A DNA stretch of 50,301 nucleotides from Methanomicrobia archaeon JdFR-19 (lineage in GTDB: Archaea > Halobacteriota > Methanosarcinia > DSM-18856 > Methermicoccaceae): positions 1 to 50,301 of the forward strand of contig MTMG01000014.1 in the NCBI GenBank assembly GCA_002010075.1. Direction: 5' to 3'. Shown piece by piece: positions 1 to 8,482 of this stretch. A model generated the notes under the pieces. That model saw only the letters and a list, made by a program, of their open reading frames with translations, was not told where the DNA came from and made no database searches. Positions within the stretch are counted from its first letter, which is position 1; every line of letters begins with the position of its first letter. Both the position numbers and the translations under genes were made by a program.

Positions 1-1172
1 TAAGAAGCTCTGTACAGGATGCCACAGCAGCCAACCTTGCCGCATTCACAATAACAGCAGACGACTTTGCAGCATTCTGGTATGATATTGACGATGGAAT
101 CTCGAGCGAGGTTCTTGCATACACCAATGCTGCTGGCAGTGCAAACGGACCTCTTGGTCTTGCTGCAGGTGGATCAAACGTCATTGACGAGGGTGAGCTC
201 CTGTATGTGAGCCAGCCACAGCTGGTCACTTCTGAGATTGGTAGTGCATTTGGTTCACCATTCACACCAGAGGATGCTGACATTTCACAGTACTACAAGA
301 TGGGGCTGTTCGGTGAGGAGTACATTGCACTGGACAATGACCCAAGCCAGCTCGCCAAACTCTTGATAGAGTATGGCAGCTCTGACAAGAAGACACTCCA
401 GACTGGTGAGGAGTGGGAGCTTGCAGAGGGCTGGTCAGTTGTGCCAATGCAGATTGACCTCGATGGAAACAAGGTCTGGCTCCAGCTCAAGAAGGATGGA
501 GTTGAGGTCGACTCCGAGGTTATTGATGCAAGTTCTACAGCAACCAACGCACAGAGAACCTATGTATATGAGGACGCAGATGACCGTGCAATATTCTACT
601 GCTACGTTGATTCCGTGTTCCGTGGAACTGAGTCCAACATCGTACAGCTCAAGTACGTGTTCCTGAGAAGCGACAACGTGATGGAGATCGACACTGGCGA
701 CGACTACGGAGTGTTTGAGGTTCAGGGCTTCACACTACCAGCTGCCCTTGCAGGTGTTGGACCACTGGGAGCTGCAGGATCTGCTGCTCTTGTGATGGAG
801 ACAACAGATGACATAACCCTCGACGCTGGTGACACTGCTGACCTGTATGACGACCTCTACATGTACAGAGCTGATGACAGCACTGCATTCAGGTTCTACG
901 TGTACAAGACCGTGACAATCGCTGCAGCTGCACCAGCTGAAGAGGAAGTTGCTCCAGCCGAGGAAGTACCAGCTGAGGAAGTGACTGCACCAGCTGAGGA
1001 AGTGACTGCACCAGCCGAAGAGAATGTGACTGCACCAGCTGAGGAAGTACCAGCTGAAGAAGCACCTGCCGAAGAGGCACCGGCTGAAGAAGCTGCCCCA
1101 GGATTTGAGGCACTCTTCGCAATTGCTGGACTGCTTGCAGTTGCATACCTCGTGATAAGAAGAAGAGAGTGA
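1..1172 (+). CDS. S-layer domain protein with PGF-CTERM tail (5' truncated)
   Basis: 3' part of a surface-layer protein; the reading frame is already open at base 3, so the true start lies outside the window. Residues such as FWYDIDDG near the window start resemble the Methanosarcina-type S-layer duplication domain. After about 300 visible residues comes a low-complexity spacer of repeated APAEE/VPAEE units (about 935-1100), typical of a wall-spanning stalk. The C-terminus reads PGFEALFAIAGLL followed by a basic RRR tail. This is a PGF-CTERM signal, which archaeosortase A is known to replace with a lipid anchor. Ends in TGA followed by a hairpin plus T-run. Expected to be the main cell-envelope protein or a paralogue of it; it is probably N-glycosylated, but no pathway evidence is seen here apart from the AglJ-like enzyme at 47259. 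Confidence 0.85.
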   Translation, partial: RSSVQDATAANLAAFTITADDFAAFWYDIDDGISSEVLAYTNAAGSANGPLGLAAGGSNVIDEGELLYVSQPQLVTSEIGSAFGSPFTPEDADISQYYKMGLFGEEYIALDNDPSQLAKLLIEYGSSDKKTLQTGEEWELAEGWSVVPMQIDLDGNKVWLQLKKDGVEVDSEVIDASSTATNAQRTYVYEDADDRAIFYCYVDSVFRGTESNIVQLKYVFLRSDNVMEIDTGDDYGVFEVQGFTLPAALAGVGPLGAAGSAALVMETTDDITLDAGDTADLYDDLYMYRADDSTAFRFYVYKTVTIAAAAPAEEEVAPAEEVPAEEVTAPAEEVTAPAEENVTAPAEEVPAEEAPAEEAPAEEAAPGFEALFAIAGLLAVAYLVIRRRE

Positions 1173-1173
1173 A

Positions 1174-1198
1174 GGGGTTTAATTTAACCCCCTTTTTT
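1174..1198 (+). terminator. hairpin plus T-run after the S-layer gene
   Basis: GGGGTT (1174-1179) pairs with AACCCC (1186-1191) around a 6-nt loop and is followed by CTTTTTT. It lies immediately after the S-layer stop codon and before the convergent gatD, so it probably ends S-layer transcription. Confidence 0.6.
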
Positions 1199-1208
1199 AA
1201 TTTGTTTT

Positions 1209-2459
1209 TTATTTTATTGTGTAATAGTCATGTAGGCTTCTTTCTGATATTTCTCCCGCAATATTCACATTTACGAGCTTCTTAGCTTCTTCTGTTGAAT
1301 AATTTCCAAGTAGCCACATCAATTTCACGAGAGCCACTTCTGGAAGCATATCCTCTCCTTCTATCACCCCTGCTCTGAGCATATCTCGTCCGGTATCATA
1401 CACCCTATCACATACTCTTCCAAATAGACACTGAGAAGTTATCACCATAACCACATCTTCTTCTACAGCCCTCTTTATTGAGGGTATCCAATGTTCTCCC
1501 ACATGCCCTAATCCAGTGCCCTCGATAACAATCCCCCTGTACCCCTTATCCACATAGAAATCGATAATGTCTGGTTCAGCACCAGGGGTGTACTTTACAA
1601 GAGCACATTTATCTTCGAGTCTGTCCATTATTTTCAGTTTCTCCTCCCCCCTCTTTTTGTACTCAGATATCTTTTGTATATCGAGAGAAGGATACCTAAC
1701 GAGAGCTATTGGATGAGCGTTTATTGATTTGAATGCATCTCTTCTTGATGTGTGCATTTTTCTCACTTTACAACCTCTATGAACAAGACAGTAATCGTCT
1801 GATGATGTGCCATGCATGACTACACATACTTCTCCTATATCGCTAACAGCAACCTTTGAAGCACATATTGCATTCATGGCACTGTCCGAACTCGGTCTGT
1901 CTGAGCTTCTTTGGGAGCCAACGAAGACTATGGGAACCGGAGTCCGCAGCATGAATGAAATGGCGGCTGCCGAGTATGTCATTGTATCTGTACCATGTGT
2001 TATTATGATGCCATAGGCTTCTTTTTCTATCTCTTCATAAACCGCTCTTGCAAGTTTTATCCAGTACTCAGGTTTCATATTTTCGCTTAGGATGTTGTAC
2101 ACGAGTTTTGCTCTGAATCTTGCCAGTTCCATAAGTTCAGGTATTTCGGTTAGTATATCCTGAGCATCAAATTGACTCGTCACAGCCCCAGTTCTGTAAT
2201 CTACTTTACTTGCTATTGTACCTCCTGTTGAGAGGATTGCAATTTCTGGCTTGGTTAATTCTGTTATTGCAAATTTTTCTTCTTTTTCTGTTATTTTTTC
2301 TGATTTTTCCTCTAAAACAATGATTTCTTCCGGATTTTTGATTCCTATATTATAACCATTATCGAGCTTGATCACGATACAGTCCGTGGTGCTTGGCATT
2401 AGCACTCCCTCATATGTTCTTCCCTTCGAACTTACTTTGACTCTATCTCCACTCTTCAT
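1209..2459 (-). CDS. gatD: Glu-tRNA(Gln) amidotransferase subunit D
   Basis: Asparaginase-like subunit of the archaeal GatDE complex, which converts Glu-tRNA(Gln) to Gln-tRNA(Gln) by releasing ammonia from glutamine. The N-terminal about 70 residues form the GatD-specific beta-barrel ([16 protein letters not shown]). The catalytic asparaginase domain follows with [12 protein letters not shown] and THGTDTM, which carry the two nucleophilic threonine regions, then [12 protein letters not shown]. Length (416 aa) fits the family. An ATG at 2459 is preferred over a GTG one codon upstream because AAGGTGAG lies 7 nt before it. The partner gatE is not in the window. Ends in TAA. Divergent from the methyltransferase gene. 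Confidence 0.95.
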   Translation of the reverse strand: MKSGDRVKVSSKGRTYEGVLMPSTTDCIVIKLDNGYNIGIKNPEEIIVLEEKSEKITEKEEKFAITELTKPEIAILSTGGTIASKVDYRTGAVTSQFDAQDILTEIPELMELARFRAKLVYNILSENMKPEYWIKLARAVYEEIEKEAYGIIITHGTDTMTYSAAAISFMLRTPVPIVFVGSQRSSDRPSSDSAMNAICASKVAVSDIGEVCVVMHGTSSDDYCLVHRGCKVRKMHTSRRDAFKSINAHPIALVRYPSLDIQKISEYKKRGEEKLKIMDRLEDKCALVKYTPGAEPDIIDFYVDKGYRGIVIEGTGLGHVGEHWIPSIKRAVEEDVVMVITSQCLFGRVCDRVYDTGRDMLRAGVIEGEDMLPEVALVKLMWLLGNYSTEEAKKLVNVNIAGEISERSLHDYYTIK

Positions 2460-2587
2460 CACTTTCTCACCTTCTGGATAGGTAGGTTTAAAGAATTAAA
2501 AAGATAGTGAAAAGAATACTAAGGGTTTATTTGGGATGTTATTTTCATAAGTTCAGTAAAATTTTGTTTAATAACAAAAAGGTTAAA

Positions 2588-2622
2588 TTTATAAAGATTC
2601 AACATAATGCCCCTCTGGAGGT
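2588..2622 (+). promoter_or_regulatory. TATA box and ribosome-binding site of the methyltransferase gene
   Basis: TTTATAAAG at 2588-2596 is a good archaeal TATA box. A strong GGAGGT (2617-2622) lies 7 nt before the ATG at 2630. This fixes the start at 2630 and rules out the longer frame that opens at 2507. Confidence 0.6.
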
Positions 2623-2629
2623 AGTCGAT

Positions 2630-3649
2630 ATGGGAGAAATGACGCCGAAGGAAAGAGTTTTAGCAGCACTTAAAAGAGAGGAAGTTGATAGATTACCCGC
2701 AACTTCTGTTACTCAGACTGGTACTGTGGAGTTTATGGAGAAGGCGGGTGCTTTTTGGCCAGATGCACATAAACATGTTGATCAGATGGTTGCACTTGCG
2801 ATGGCTCCGTATAAGGAGGCTGGCCTTGAGTGCGTGAGAGTACCATTCTGTCTAACAGTAGAGGCTGAGGCACTCGGAGTGGGCATTCATTGGGGAACTG
2901 TTGACAGACAGCCATCTGCCAGAGAGACTCCATATAAAGATGCTGGAGAAATAAAATGGGATGGATTTTTGGAGAAGAATAGGGTTCCCGTTGTGATAGA
3001 GTCTGTAAAGAGACTCAAAGAAGAGGTTGGAGATGAACTCCCGGTAATCGCAGGATTTACAGGTCCCGTAACACTTGCAGGACATTTAATGGATACTGAG
3101 AAATTGATAATGGAGAGCATAACAAATCCAAAGAATGTGACTGATTTTATCGATGTTGCAAAGGAAGTGCTTTTGGAGTACACAATTGCCCTCATAGATG
3201 CGGGAGCTGACGTTTTGGTATCTCTCGACCCAACTGCTTCCACAGATATCCTCATGCCAACCTCTTTCGACTCTATTGCATTACCTGCATTGAAAGAAAT
3301 TCATGAGAGTATAAAGTCAAATGGTGCGGCTGTCGTACTCCACATATGTGGTAATGTGGAGCCAATACTTTCCAACATGGTTGAGACAAAGGCAGATGGC
3401 CTTAGCATTGAGCATAAGGTTGACATGGCAAAGGCAAGAGAGATTGTTGCGGATAAAGTCGCTCTTGTTGGCAATGTATCTCCAGTGGATCATCTTCTTA
3501 ACGGCACCCCAGAGGTTGTGGAAAAAGCCACGATAGAAGCTATCGAAAAGGGTGCTGATGTGATTGCTCCAGGATGCGGAATTGCACCGAGGACACCAAT
3601 AGCAAACATAAAAGCCATGGTTGAAGCTGTGAAGAAATACTTCGCATGA
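2630..3649 (+). CDS. mtaA: methylcobamide:CoM methyltransferase, MtaA/MtbA family (URO-D fold)
   Basis: Zinc-dependent TIM-barrel enzyme that transfers a methyl group from a methylated corrinoid protein to coenzyme M (or another thiol) in methanol or methylamine metabolism. The start motif MTPKERVLAAL and the length (339 aa) match MtaA/MtbA. The zinc ligands of the family are visible as HIC (in LHICGN) and the later Cys of PGCGIAPRTP. MtaA (methanol), MtbA (methylamines) and MtsA (methyl sulfides) cannot be told apart here. If it is MtbA, its partners MtmB/MtbB/MttB are the classical pyrrolysine proteins, which would fit the TAG usage in this window. No corrinoid protein gene is adjacent. Ends in TGA. 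Confidence 0.85.
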   Translation: MGEMTPKERVLAALKREEVDRLPATSVTQTGTVEFMEKAGAFWPDAHKHVDQMVALAMAPYKEAGLECVRVPFCLTVEAEALGVGIHWGTVDRQPSARETPYKDAGEIKWDGFLEKNRVPVVIESVKRLKEEVGDELPVIAGFTGPVTLAGHLMDTEKLIMESITNPKNVTDFIDVAKEVLLEYTIALIDAGADVLVSLDPTASTDILMPTSFDSIALPALKEIHESIKSNGAAVVLHICGNVEPILSNMVETKADGLSIEHKVDMAKAREIVADKVALVGNVSPVDHLLNGTPEVVEKATIEAIEKGADVIAPGCGIAPRTPIANIKAMVEAVKKYFA

Positions 3650-3694
3650 ATTTTTCAAAACCATTTTATTTTTTTAATGTGTTTTTATATTTAG

Positions 3695-4516
3695 ATGCTG
3701 ACAAAGAGGATAATACCGTGTCTTGATGTCACGTATGGTGAGAGTGGAGCCTGCGTAGTGAAAGGTATCCATTTCGTTAAACTCAGAGAAGCTGGAGACC
3801 CTGTCGAGCTTGCAAAGAGATACAACGAAGAGGGGGCAGATGAGCTTGTTTTTCTTGATATTACAGCTTCTCATGAGGGAAGGGAAACCATGGTAGATGT
3901 AATAGAGAGGACAGCTGATGAGGTCTTTATCCCTCTGACAGTGGGGGGAGGAATAGATTCCCTGTCCGATATCCAGAAGATTCTAAGAGCAGGTGCAGAT
4001 AAGGTGTCGATAAATACGGCTGCTGTAAAGCATAAGGAGTTTGTGAGAGAGGCTTCAAGGGTTTTTGGAAGTCAGTGTATAGTGGTGGCAATCGACTGTC
4101 GTTCAAATACAAATTTCTCTGGCAGTGGTGTGAAAAATGAGGTCATAAGAGAAGATGGTAAAAAAGTGTGGTATGAAGTTGTCATATATGGGGGAAGAAA
4201 ACCAACAGGAATCGATGCACTTTGGTGGGCGCAGGAGGTTGAAAGACTTGGTGCAGGTGAAATACTGTTGACGAGTATGGACAGAGACGGGACTTGTGAT
4301 GGCTATGACATTCCAATCACGAGGGAGATGTCTGAATTTGTGGGCATACCTATTATTGCATCGGGCGGTGCAGGCTCTCCACACCATATATACGAGGCAT
4401 TTACAAAAGGAAAGGCGGATGCTGCACTTGCAGCTTCCATATTTCACTATGGTGAGTACACGATTCGTGAAGTGAAGGAGTATCTTATGGAGAGAGGAAT
4501 ACCAGTCAGGTTATAA
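3695..4516 (+). CDS. hisF: imidazole glycerol phosphate synthase subunit HisF
   Basis: Cyclase half of IGP synthase in histidine biosynthesis. It uses ammonia from HisH to turn PRFAR into IGP and AICAR. The sequence begins [12 protein letters not shown], with the catalytic Asp in CLDV and the second phosphate and catalytic region [10 protein letters not shown]. The (beta/alpha)8 phosphate-binding motifs TVGGGI and IASGGAG are intact. Length 273 aa is normal. It stands alone, without other his genes nearby. Ends in TAA and is convergent with nob1. Confidence 0.97.
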   Translation: MLTKRIIPCLDVTYGESGACVVKGIHFVKLREAGDPVELAKRYNEEGADELVFLDITASHEGRETMVDVIERTADEVFIPLTVGGGIDSLSDIQKILRAGADKVSINTAAVKHKEFVREASRVFGSQCIVVAIDCRSNTNFSGSGVKNEVIREDGKKVWYEVVIYGGRKPTGIDALWWAQEVERLGAGEILLTSMDRDGTCDGYDIPITREMSEFVGIPIIASGGAGSPHHIYEAFTKGKADAALAASIFHYGEYTIREVKEYLMERGIPVRL

Positions 4517-4558
4517 TATATCATATCTTTTCATTCCAATTTGGTTATCCAAATTAGA

Positions 4559-5032
4559 TCATAGCCTCTTAGTTGTTAGCGGTGTTCCACATATTGGACA
4601 GACTCTCTCGTTATTCTTTATCACTATCTTCCTCTTACATCCTGGACATCTGTAAACCCAGTCTCTTCTCTCTCTCACACTTCTCAATACGGGCATGAAC
4701 TTTATTCCCATTTTAAGACACATGTTCTGCAAGTCAAAGTCATCACTCACTAGCACACCATTTGTCTCAAAAGCTTTTGCAAGCAGACTCATATCTGCCT
4801 CAGACAATGCCACATCATCTCCATATTCGTTCGCCCTATCTCTTACATATTCAATCGCATCCTTTGACACGGGCAGAACTTTCAGCCCTTTACCTTTTGC
4901 AAGCTCAAAAAAACATCTTGCAGTTGGACTCTTTATTTCTCTCTCTACCTCAGGTGTCGTGATGAGCTCTCCTCTAAGCTATTCAACAAAACCAGTTATG
5001 AAGACAACAGCATCACACACATATATGGTCAT
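4559..5032 (-). CDS. nob1: rRNA maturation endonuclease Nob1 with in-frame TAG at codon 18
   Basis: PIN-domain endonuclease with a C-terminal zinc ribbon that cleaves the 3' end of pre-16S rRNA. The ATG at 5032 overlaps the purC stop codon (ATGA). The frame reads YVCDAVVFITGFVE, then TAG at 4981-4979, then LRGELITTPEVE and the rest of the PIN domain (acidic SEAD, SDDFDLQN), ending with a zinc ribbon (CPGC...CPIC). Under the standard code only the stretch from 4870 down would look like a gene and the catalytic N-terminal Asp strand would be lost. With TAG read as an amino acid the protein is 157 aa, the usual archaeal Nob1 size. Last gene of a ribosome-biogenesis operon. Confidence 0.9.
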
Positions 5033-5934
5033 CCGAATTTCCTGCCTGTGATCCTCTCAAAGAGTTCTATGTATGTTTTGCTTACCTCAGACACAACATC
5101 AGCTGGAAGGGGAGGTATGTCTGGTTCTGGTTCTCCACTTTCACGGGCTTTGTAGAGTTCGTCTTTGTATCCAATTCTTCTGTAATACTGTCTCACGAGT
5201 TCTTTGCTCTTATCCACAAACTCTCCCTTTTCGTAGAGTTCTTTATCCCAGAATCTGTCTTCGTCCGCTGTGCCAAAAACATCCACAATCATGAGTTTTC
5301 TATTCTCATCGAATGCAAATTCTTTCTTTCCATCGACATGTATTAAACCACGCTCATACACGCTCTTGTTTATCAAGTCATCTATCTTTGATATCACTTT
5401 GATTATGTGTCCATATTCTTCTTCGGTCAGTCCTGAAATATTCAGAGCCTCTTCTTTTGTGAGAAGTCTGTCCACTCTTTCGAGTTTCGTTGAAACCTCA
5501 AAGAACGGTTCTGGCAACTCCTCGCCATACTTCACATTGTGGGATCTCGAAAAACCTATGTCTTCTGGAGATAATTTTCCAGTGATGAGTCTATCATATA
5601 GTGAGCCAGCAACGTAGTATCTTGATATGAACTCCAAGGGTATCAGATAGTTTTGAGTGGCAGGTGTGAGCTTCGAGTAATCAGGGATTACCCTAACCTT
5701 CTTCACCTTAATGCTCTTTGGAGGAATGTATTCAAGGAAGTGTGTTTTTATGTTCATATTCTTGACTTTTTCAAACCAGTAAACTGCGGTTCTGCACAGC
5801 GTCTCTCCCTTATGAGGAATCTCTGTTGGGATGAGTTTGTCGAATACAGAAATTCTGTCCGAAAATTCAAAGATGATGGTGTTTTCATCCACCTCATACA
5901 AATCCTTTACAGAACCACTTTTCAAAAGTTTCAC
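5029..5934 (-). CDS. purC: SAICAR synthetase PurC
   Basis: Purine biosynthesis: ATP-dependent ligation of aspartate to CAIR. Recognised by the N-terminal SGSVKDLYE, IPHKGETLCR, the ISRYYVAGSL segment and LIHVDGKKEFAF...VDVFGT near the C-terminus. Length 301 aa is on the long side for archaeal PurC but the domain is complete. It begins 9 nt after gfcR and overlaps nob1 by 4 nt, so the three are cotranscribed. Ends in TGA. Confidence 0.96.
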   Translation of the reverse strand: MKLLKSGSVKDLYEVDENTIIFEFSDRISVFDKLIPTEIPHKGETLCRTAVYWFEKVKNMNIKTHFLEYIPPKSIKVKKVRVIPDYSKLTPATQNYLIPLEFISRYYVAGSLYDRLITGKLSPEDIGFSRSHNVKYGEELPEPFFEVSTKLERVDRLLTKEEALNISGLTEEEYGHIIKVISKIDDLINKSVYERGLIHVDGKKEFAFDENRKLMIVDVFGTADEDRFWDKELYEKGEFVDKSKELVRQYYRRIGYKDELYKARESGEPEPDIPPLPADVVSEVSKTYIELFERITGRKFG

Positions 5935-5943
5935 GTAAATCCC

Positions 5944-6534
5944 TCACAGTGGAGTTACTTTGAGAAGCGACACAACTGGGATTCCATATATTTCTTTTAT
6001 GTCTTCCTTGTCAATCATGACACCTATCGCAAGCGGTTTTGCCTTCAGATTGATGAGAGCATTCGTGGTTTCTGTTATGGTTGTACCACTTGTTATCACA
6101 TCATCCACTATCAGGCATTTCCTTCCTTCAACCTCTGAGAAGTTTCTACTAAAAGCTCCAATCTCCCCACCCTTTTCAACTTGCTTCTTTGGTATGTATA
6201 TGGAAAAATCGCATCCTATATCCTCTGCAACTAATGCACCGAGCGGTACACCCGAGAGAGAAATACCAACGACTACATCCACCTCTTCATCAACAACTTC
6301 CATAAGCAGGTCAGAGAGGGCTGATGCAATCAGGGACAATCTCAATGCACTTTTTCCGATGGCACTCCAATTCACTGATATGTCTTTGAGTGGTGTTTCT
6401 ACTCGCTCAGGACGTGTTAAAAGCCAGGTTGCAGTTTCTTTTGATATATTCAACTCATCTGCTATCTGGCCAACGGATAATCCTTTCTCCCTGAGTGCTG
6501 TTGCCTTCTCTATGAAATCTTTGATATGCTCCAT
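5944..6534 (-). CDS. gfcR: PyrE-like phosphoribosyltransferase regulator (GfcR type)
   Basis: An N-terminal helix-turn-helix (EKGLSVGQIADELNISKETA) is followed by a PRTase domain with the PRPP loop CLIVDDVITSGTT. This architecture is that of archaeal orotate phosphoribosyltransferase-like proteins, one of which (haloarchaeal GfcR) regulates sugar catabolism. Whether this one is an enzyme or a regulator, and of what, cannot be told. The start is placed at MEHIKDF; an upstream ATG at 6558 is possible. It sits 9 nt before purC, which suggests a purine/PRPP-linked role. Ends in TGA. Confidence 0.8.
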   Translation of the reverse strand: MEHIKDFIEKATALREKGLSVGQIADELNISKETATWLLTRPERVETPLKDISVNWSAIGKSALRLSLIASALSDLLMEVVDEEVDVVVGISLSGVPLGALVAEDIGCDFSIYIPKKQVEKGGEIGAFSRNFSEVEGRKCLIVDDVITSGTTITETTNALINLKAKPLAIGVMIDKEDIKEIYGIPVVSLLKVTPL

Positions 6535-6567
6535 GACATCACCAACAATAACTCTCAAGCTTATATA

Positions 6568-7083
6568 TTAATAGTATTCCGTATCCATTCTTCTTTTTTC
6601 AAGAAATCTATATACAGCTCCATGTGGTGAGCCTCTTATGAGCATCCCTATTGCATTTCTGGCAGCTCTTATTCCTTCTGGGTATCCTATGAGACTGACA
6701 GTCTTACCATATACAGATATTTTCGTGTTGGTGTAATTCTCAATTGTTTCTCTTGTTCTTCCCTTTGAACCAATTATTCTTCCTTTTATTCTTTCCAATG
6801 CTTTTGGTGTCGATGCATACTCTGAAAGGTCTATAATATCCAAAAATAGCATATCATCCTCAAAGAGCGAGAAAGCTCTTTCAGGACTGAAACCACGGGC
6901 TATTGCCTTTATCACGTCCATCCCCCGCATCCCTTTGAGTGGGTCTTTCACATCTATGAGTTCCACCTCTCCTGTTTTGGAGTCTATTATGAGTCTGCCC
7001 GTAGATTCTTTTTCAATTATTTTCTTTACTGACCCATCTGAACCTATGAGTACACCTATTCTGTCTGCAGGAATCTTAATCAT
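6568..7083 (-). CDS. archaeal Dim2/Pno1-like KH-domain RNA-processing protein
   Basis: Two KH domains: the first with GVLIGSDGSVKKIIEKES (GxxG loop GSDG), the second with GRIIGSKGRTRETIE (GSKG loop). Length 171 aa and the gene neighbourhood (Rio kinase, aIF1A, Nob1) match archaeal Dim2, which binds the 3' end of 16S rRNA and assists Nob1 cleavage. Overlaps rio1 by 8 nt. Ends in TAA. Confidence 0.88.
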   Translation of the reverse strand: MIKIPADRIGVLIGSDGSVKKIIEKESTGRLIIDSKTGEVELIDVKDPLKGMRGMDVIKAIARGFSPERAFSLFEDDMLFLDIIDLSEYASTPKALERIKGRIIGSKGRTRETIENYTNTKISVYGKTVSLIGYPEGIRAARNAIGMLIRGSPHGAVYRFLEKRRMDTEYY

Positions 7084-7861
7084 ATCCCTTCACCTTTGAT
7101 AAAACCGATTCTGCATCATACTTGAGTCCATGTTTTTTCGCAAGTCTGACAATGTTCTTGACATCTCTCAGGAGAAACATCTCAGCATTCGGATGTTCGA
7201 GTGTGACACCTTGTCCCATGTCGATTATAAACACTTTCTTGGTCTCAGAGTCCCAGAGAACGTTGTACTCGCTCAGGTCAGCATGAACAAGCTCAGCATC
7301 TTTGTATAACCTTGTCATATTATCGATTATTTGTTCTATGGCGAATGCCATGTCTTTCTTTGTGAAATTTTCCATGAGTTCACATTCTTTGAGAGTGGGA
7401 AATGGTACACCATTTTTACCGAGAAACTCCATAATCAGTATGTTTTTATAGACATCGTATGGTTCTGGCACATCAACATCGGCATTTTTGGCCCTTTTCA
7501 GGTTCTTGTACTCCTTTTGAGCCCAAGCAAGTATTATATCTCTCTTTGTTTTTCTGACGTTTGAAAATCTATGGTCTCCAAGTATGTAATCTGCCATTGC
7601 CCTGAAATTGCTTGTGGTTATCATGTAAATCTTCACAGCCACATCTCTATCATCAACTTTCCCTATGAAGACGTGAGCCTCCTTTCCAGTATTCACAACC
7701 CCCCCCATTTCCAGATTGTGTCTTTTTTTGAGTTTATAGAGACTCTTAAGAGTAAATGAGTCAAAAACTTCAGCAAATACCTTAAACCATTCAGAATCTT
7801 TTTCTTTCATTCTGAGTTTGTCAAGTTCTCTATCGAACTCTTCAAGTCTTTTCTTCTTCAT
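7076..7861 (-). CDS. rio1: Rio1-type serine protein kinase/ATPase
   Basis: RIO kinase involved in small ribosomal subunit maturation. Key residues: glycine-rich [14 protein letters not shown], catalytic Lys in VAVKIY, the HADLSEYN catalytic loop (His-x-Asp) and the metal-binding IIDMGQ. The STGKEA-like loop and IDMGQ are those of Rio1 rather than Rio2. 261 aa, complete. The ATG at 7861 overlaps the aIF1A stop codon. Ends in TAA. Confidence 0.93.
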   Translation of the reverse strand: MKKKRLEEFDRELDKLRMKEKDSEWFKVFAEVFDSFTLKSLYKLKKRHNLEMGGVVNTGKEAHVFIGKVDDRDVAVKIYMITTSNFRAMADYILGDHRFSNVRKTKRDIILAWAQKEYKNLKRAKNADVDVPEPYDVYKNILIMEFLGKNGVPFPTLKECELMENFTKKDMAFAIEQIIDNMTRLYKDAELVHADLSEYNVLWDSETKKVFIIDMGQGVTLEHPNAEMFLLRDVKNIVRLAKKHGLKYDAESVLSKVKGYD

Positions 7862-8180
7862 AGCTTCAAGTATCCCTTTCTTTCAAGTTGTTCTAATTGA
7901 GAGCTTGTGTATCTCCACACAATATCTGCCTTTTCGTCCTGAAATGGCCATGGAACTGCTATCACAACGTCTCCTTCGTTTATCCACACTCTTTTCTTGA
8001 GCTTTCCAGGTATCCTCCCCATTCTCATCTTGCCATCCATGCACCTCAACATCACTCTGTTTGAGCCAAGCATTGTCTCAACTACCGCAAGTATCTCATT
8101 CTTGGACTTGTTTGGAACTCGTATTCTCTCTACTTCTTCATCTCTTTTCAGTTTACCACCTTCGTCTTATTCTTCAGTCA
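7858..8180 (-). CDS. eif1A: translation initiation factor aIF1A (start unresolved; TAA at codon 5 from ATGA start)
   Basis: OB-fold initiation factor that occupies the ribosomal A site. Core: [41 protein letters not shown]. Homology begins upstream of the first clean internal ATG (8073), at about [10 protein letters not shown] near 8130. Operon style predicts the ATG at 8180 (ATGA overlap with the tfs stop), and [15 protein letters not shown] would be a typical acidic N-terminus, but codon 5 (8168-8166) is TAA. No ATG, GTG or TTG follows before the homology begins; a CTG at about 8150 is the nearest near-cognate codon. A base error, a non-AUG start or reinitiation are all possible. Product identity is secure, the 5' end is not. 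Ends in TGA. Confidence 0.82.
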
Positions 8181-8482
8181 TATTCTCGCCATGTGTATCC
8201 ACATTTTGTGCATCTGAAGAACCTTACCTCGCTCTCATCCGCAGCTCTTAGTTGTCTCATCCACCAGTATGCGACATCATTTCCACACTCTGGACAGTAA
8301 GCCTTTGTTGTTGGAAGTCCAGCTCCCTCCTCCTCAACTACTGCAATCTCCTTTTCTTTCATGTCTTTCTTACTAATAAAACTAATTCCTTCTCCTTCTT
8401 CCTCATATCCACATTTCCTACATCTCAGAATTCCTTTACGTGGAATCATGATGCTTTTACATTTGGGACAGAACTTTATCAT
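8174..8482 (-). CDS. tfs: transcription factor S (TFS, RNA cleavage stimulating factor)
   Basis: Archaeal TFIIS-like protein that rescues backtracked RNA polymerase. It has an N-terminal zinc ribbon (FCPKCKSIM...CRKCGY) and a C-terminal zinc ribbon (YCPECGND...[15 protein letters not shown]). The acidic DE pair normally at the tip of the C-terminal hairpin appears as AADESEVRFF. About 102 aa. The start MIKFCPKC at 8482 is chosen; two upstream ATGs (8494, 8491) exist. The 5' end overlaps the extended truD frame. Ends in TGA. Confidence 0.95.
   Translation of the reverse strand: MIKFCPKCKSIMIPRKGILRCRKCGYEEEGEGISFISKKDMKEKEIAVVEEEGAGLPTTKAYCPECGNDVAYWWMRQLRAADESEVRFFRCTKCGYTWREYD

Noticed and set aside
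889-1146. Minus-strand open frame opposite the S-layer stalk
   Set aside because: It mirrors the repetitive Ala-Pro-Glu codons; the encoded Leu/Gln-rich sequence is a composition artefact.
2507-2629. N-terminal extension of the methyltransferase from 2507
   Set aside because: The TATA box and GGAGGT fix translation at 2630, and the extension has no homology to MtaA/MtbA.
5653-6138. 161-codon plus-strand frame across purC and gfcR
   Set aside because: Lies opposite two well-conserved genes, with no family resemblance or ribosome-binding site.
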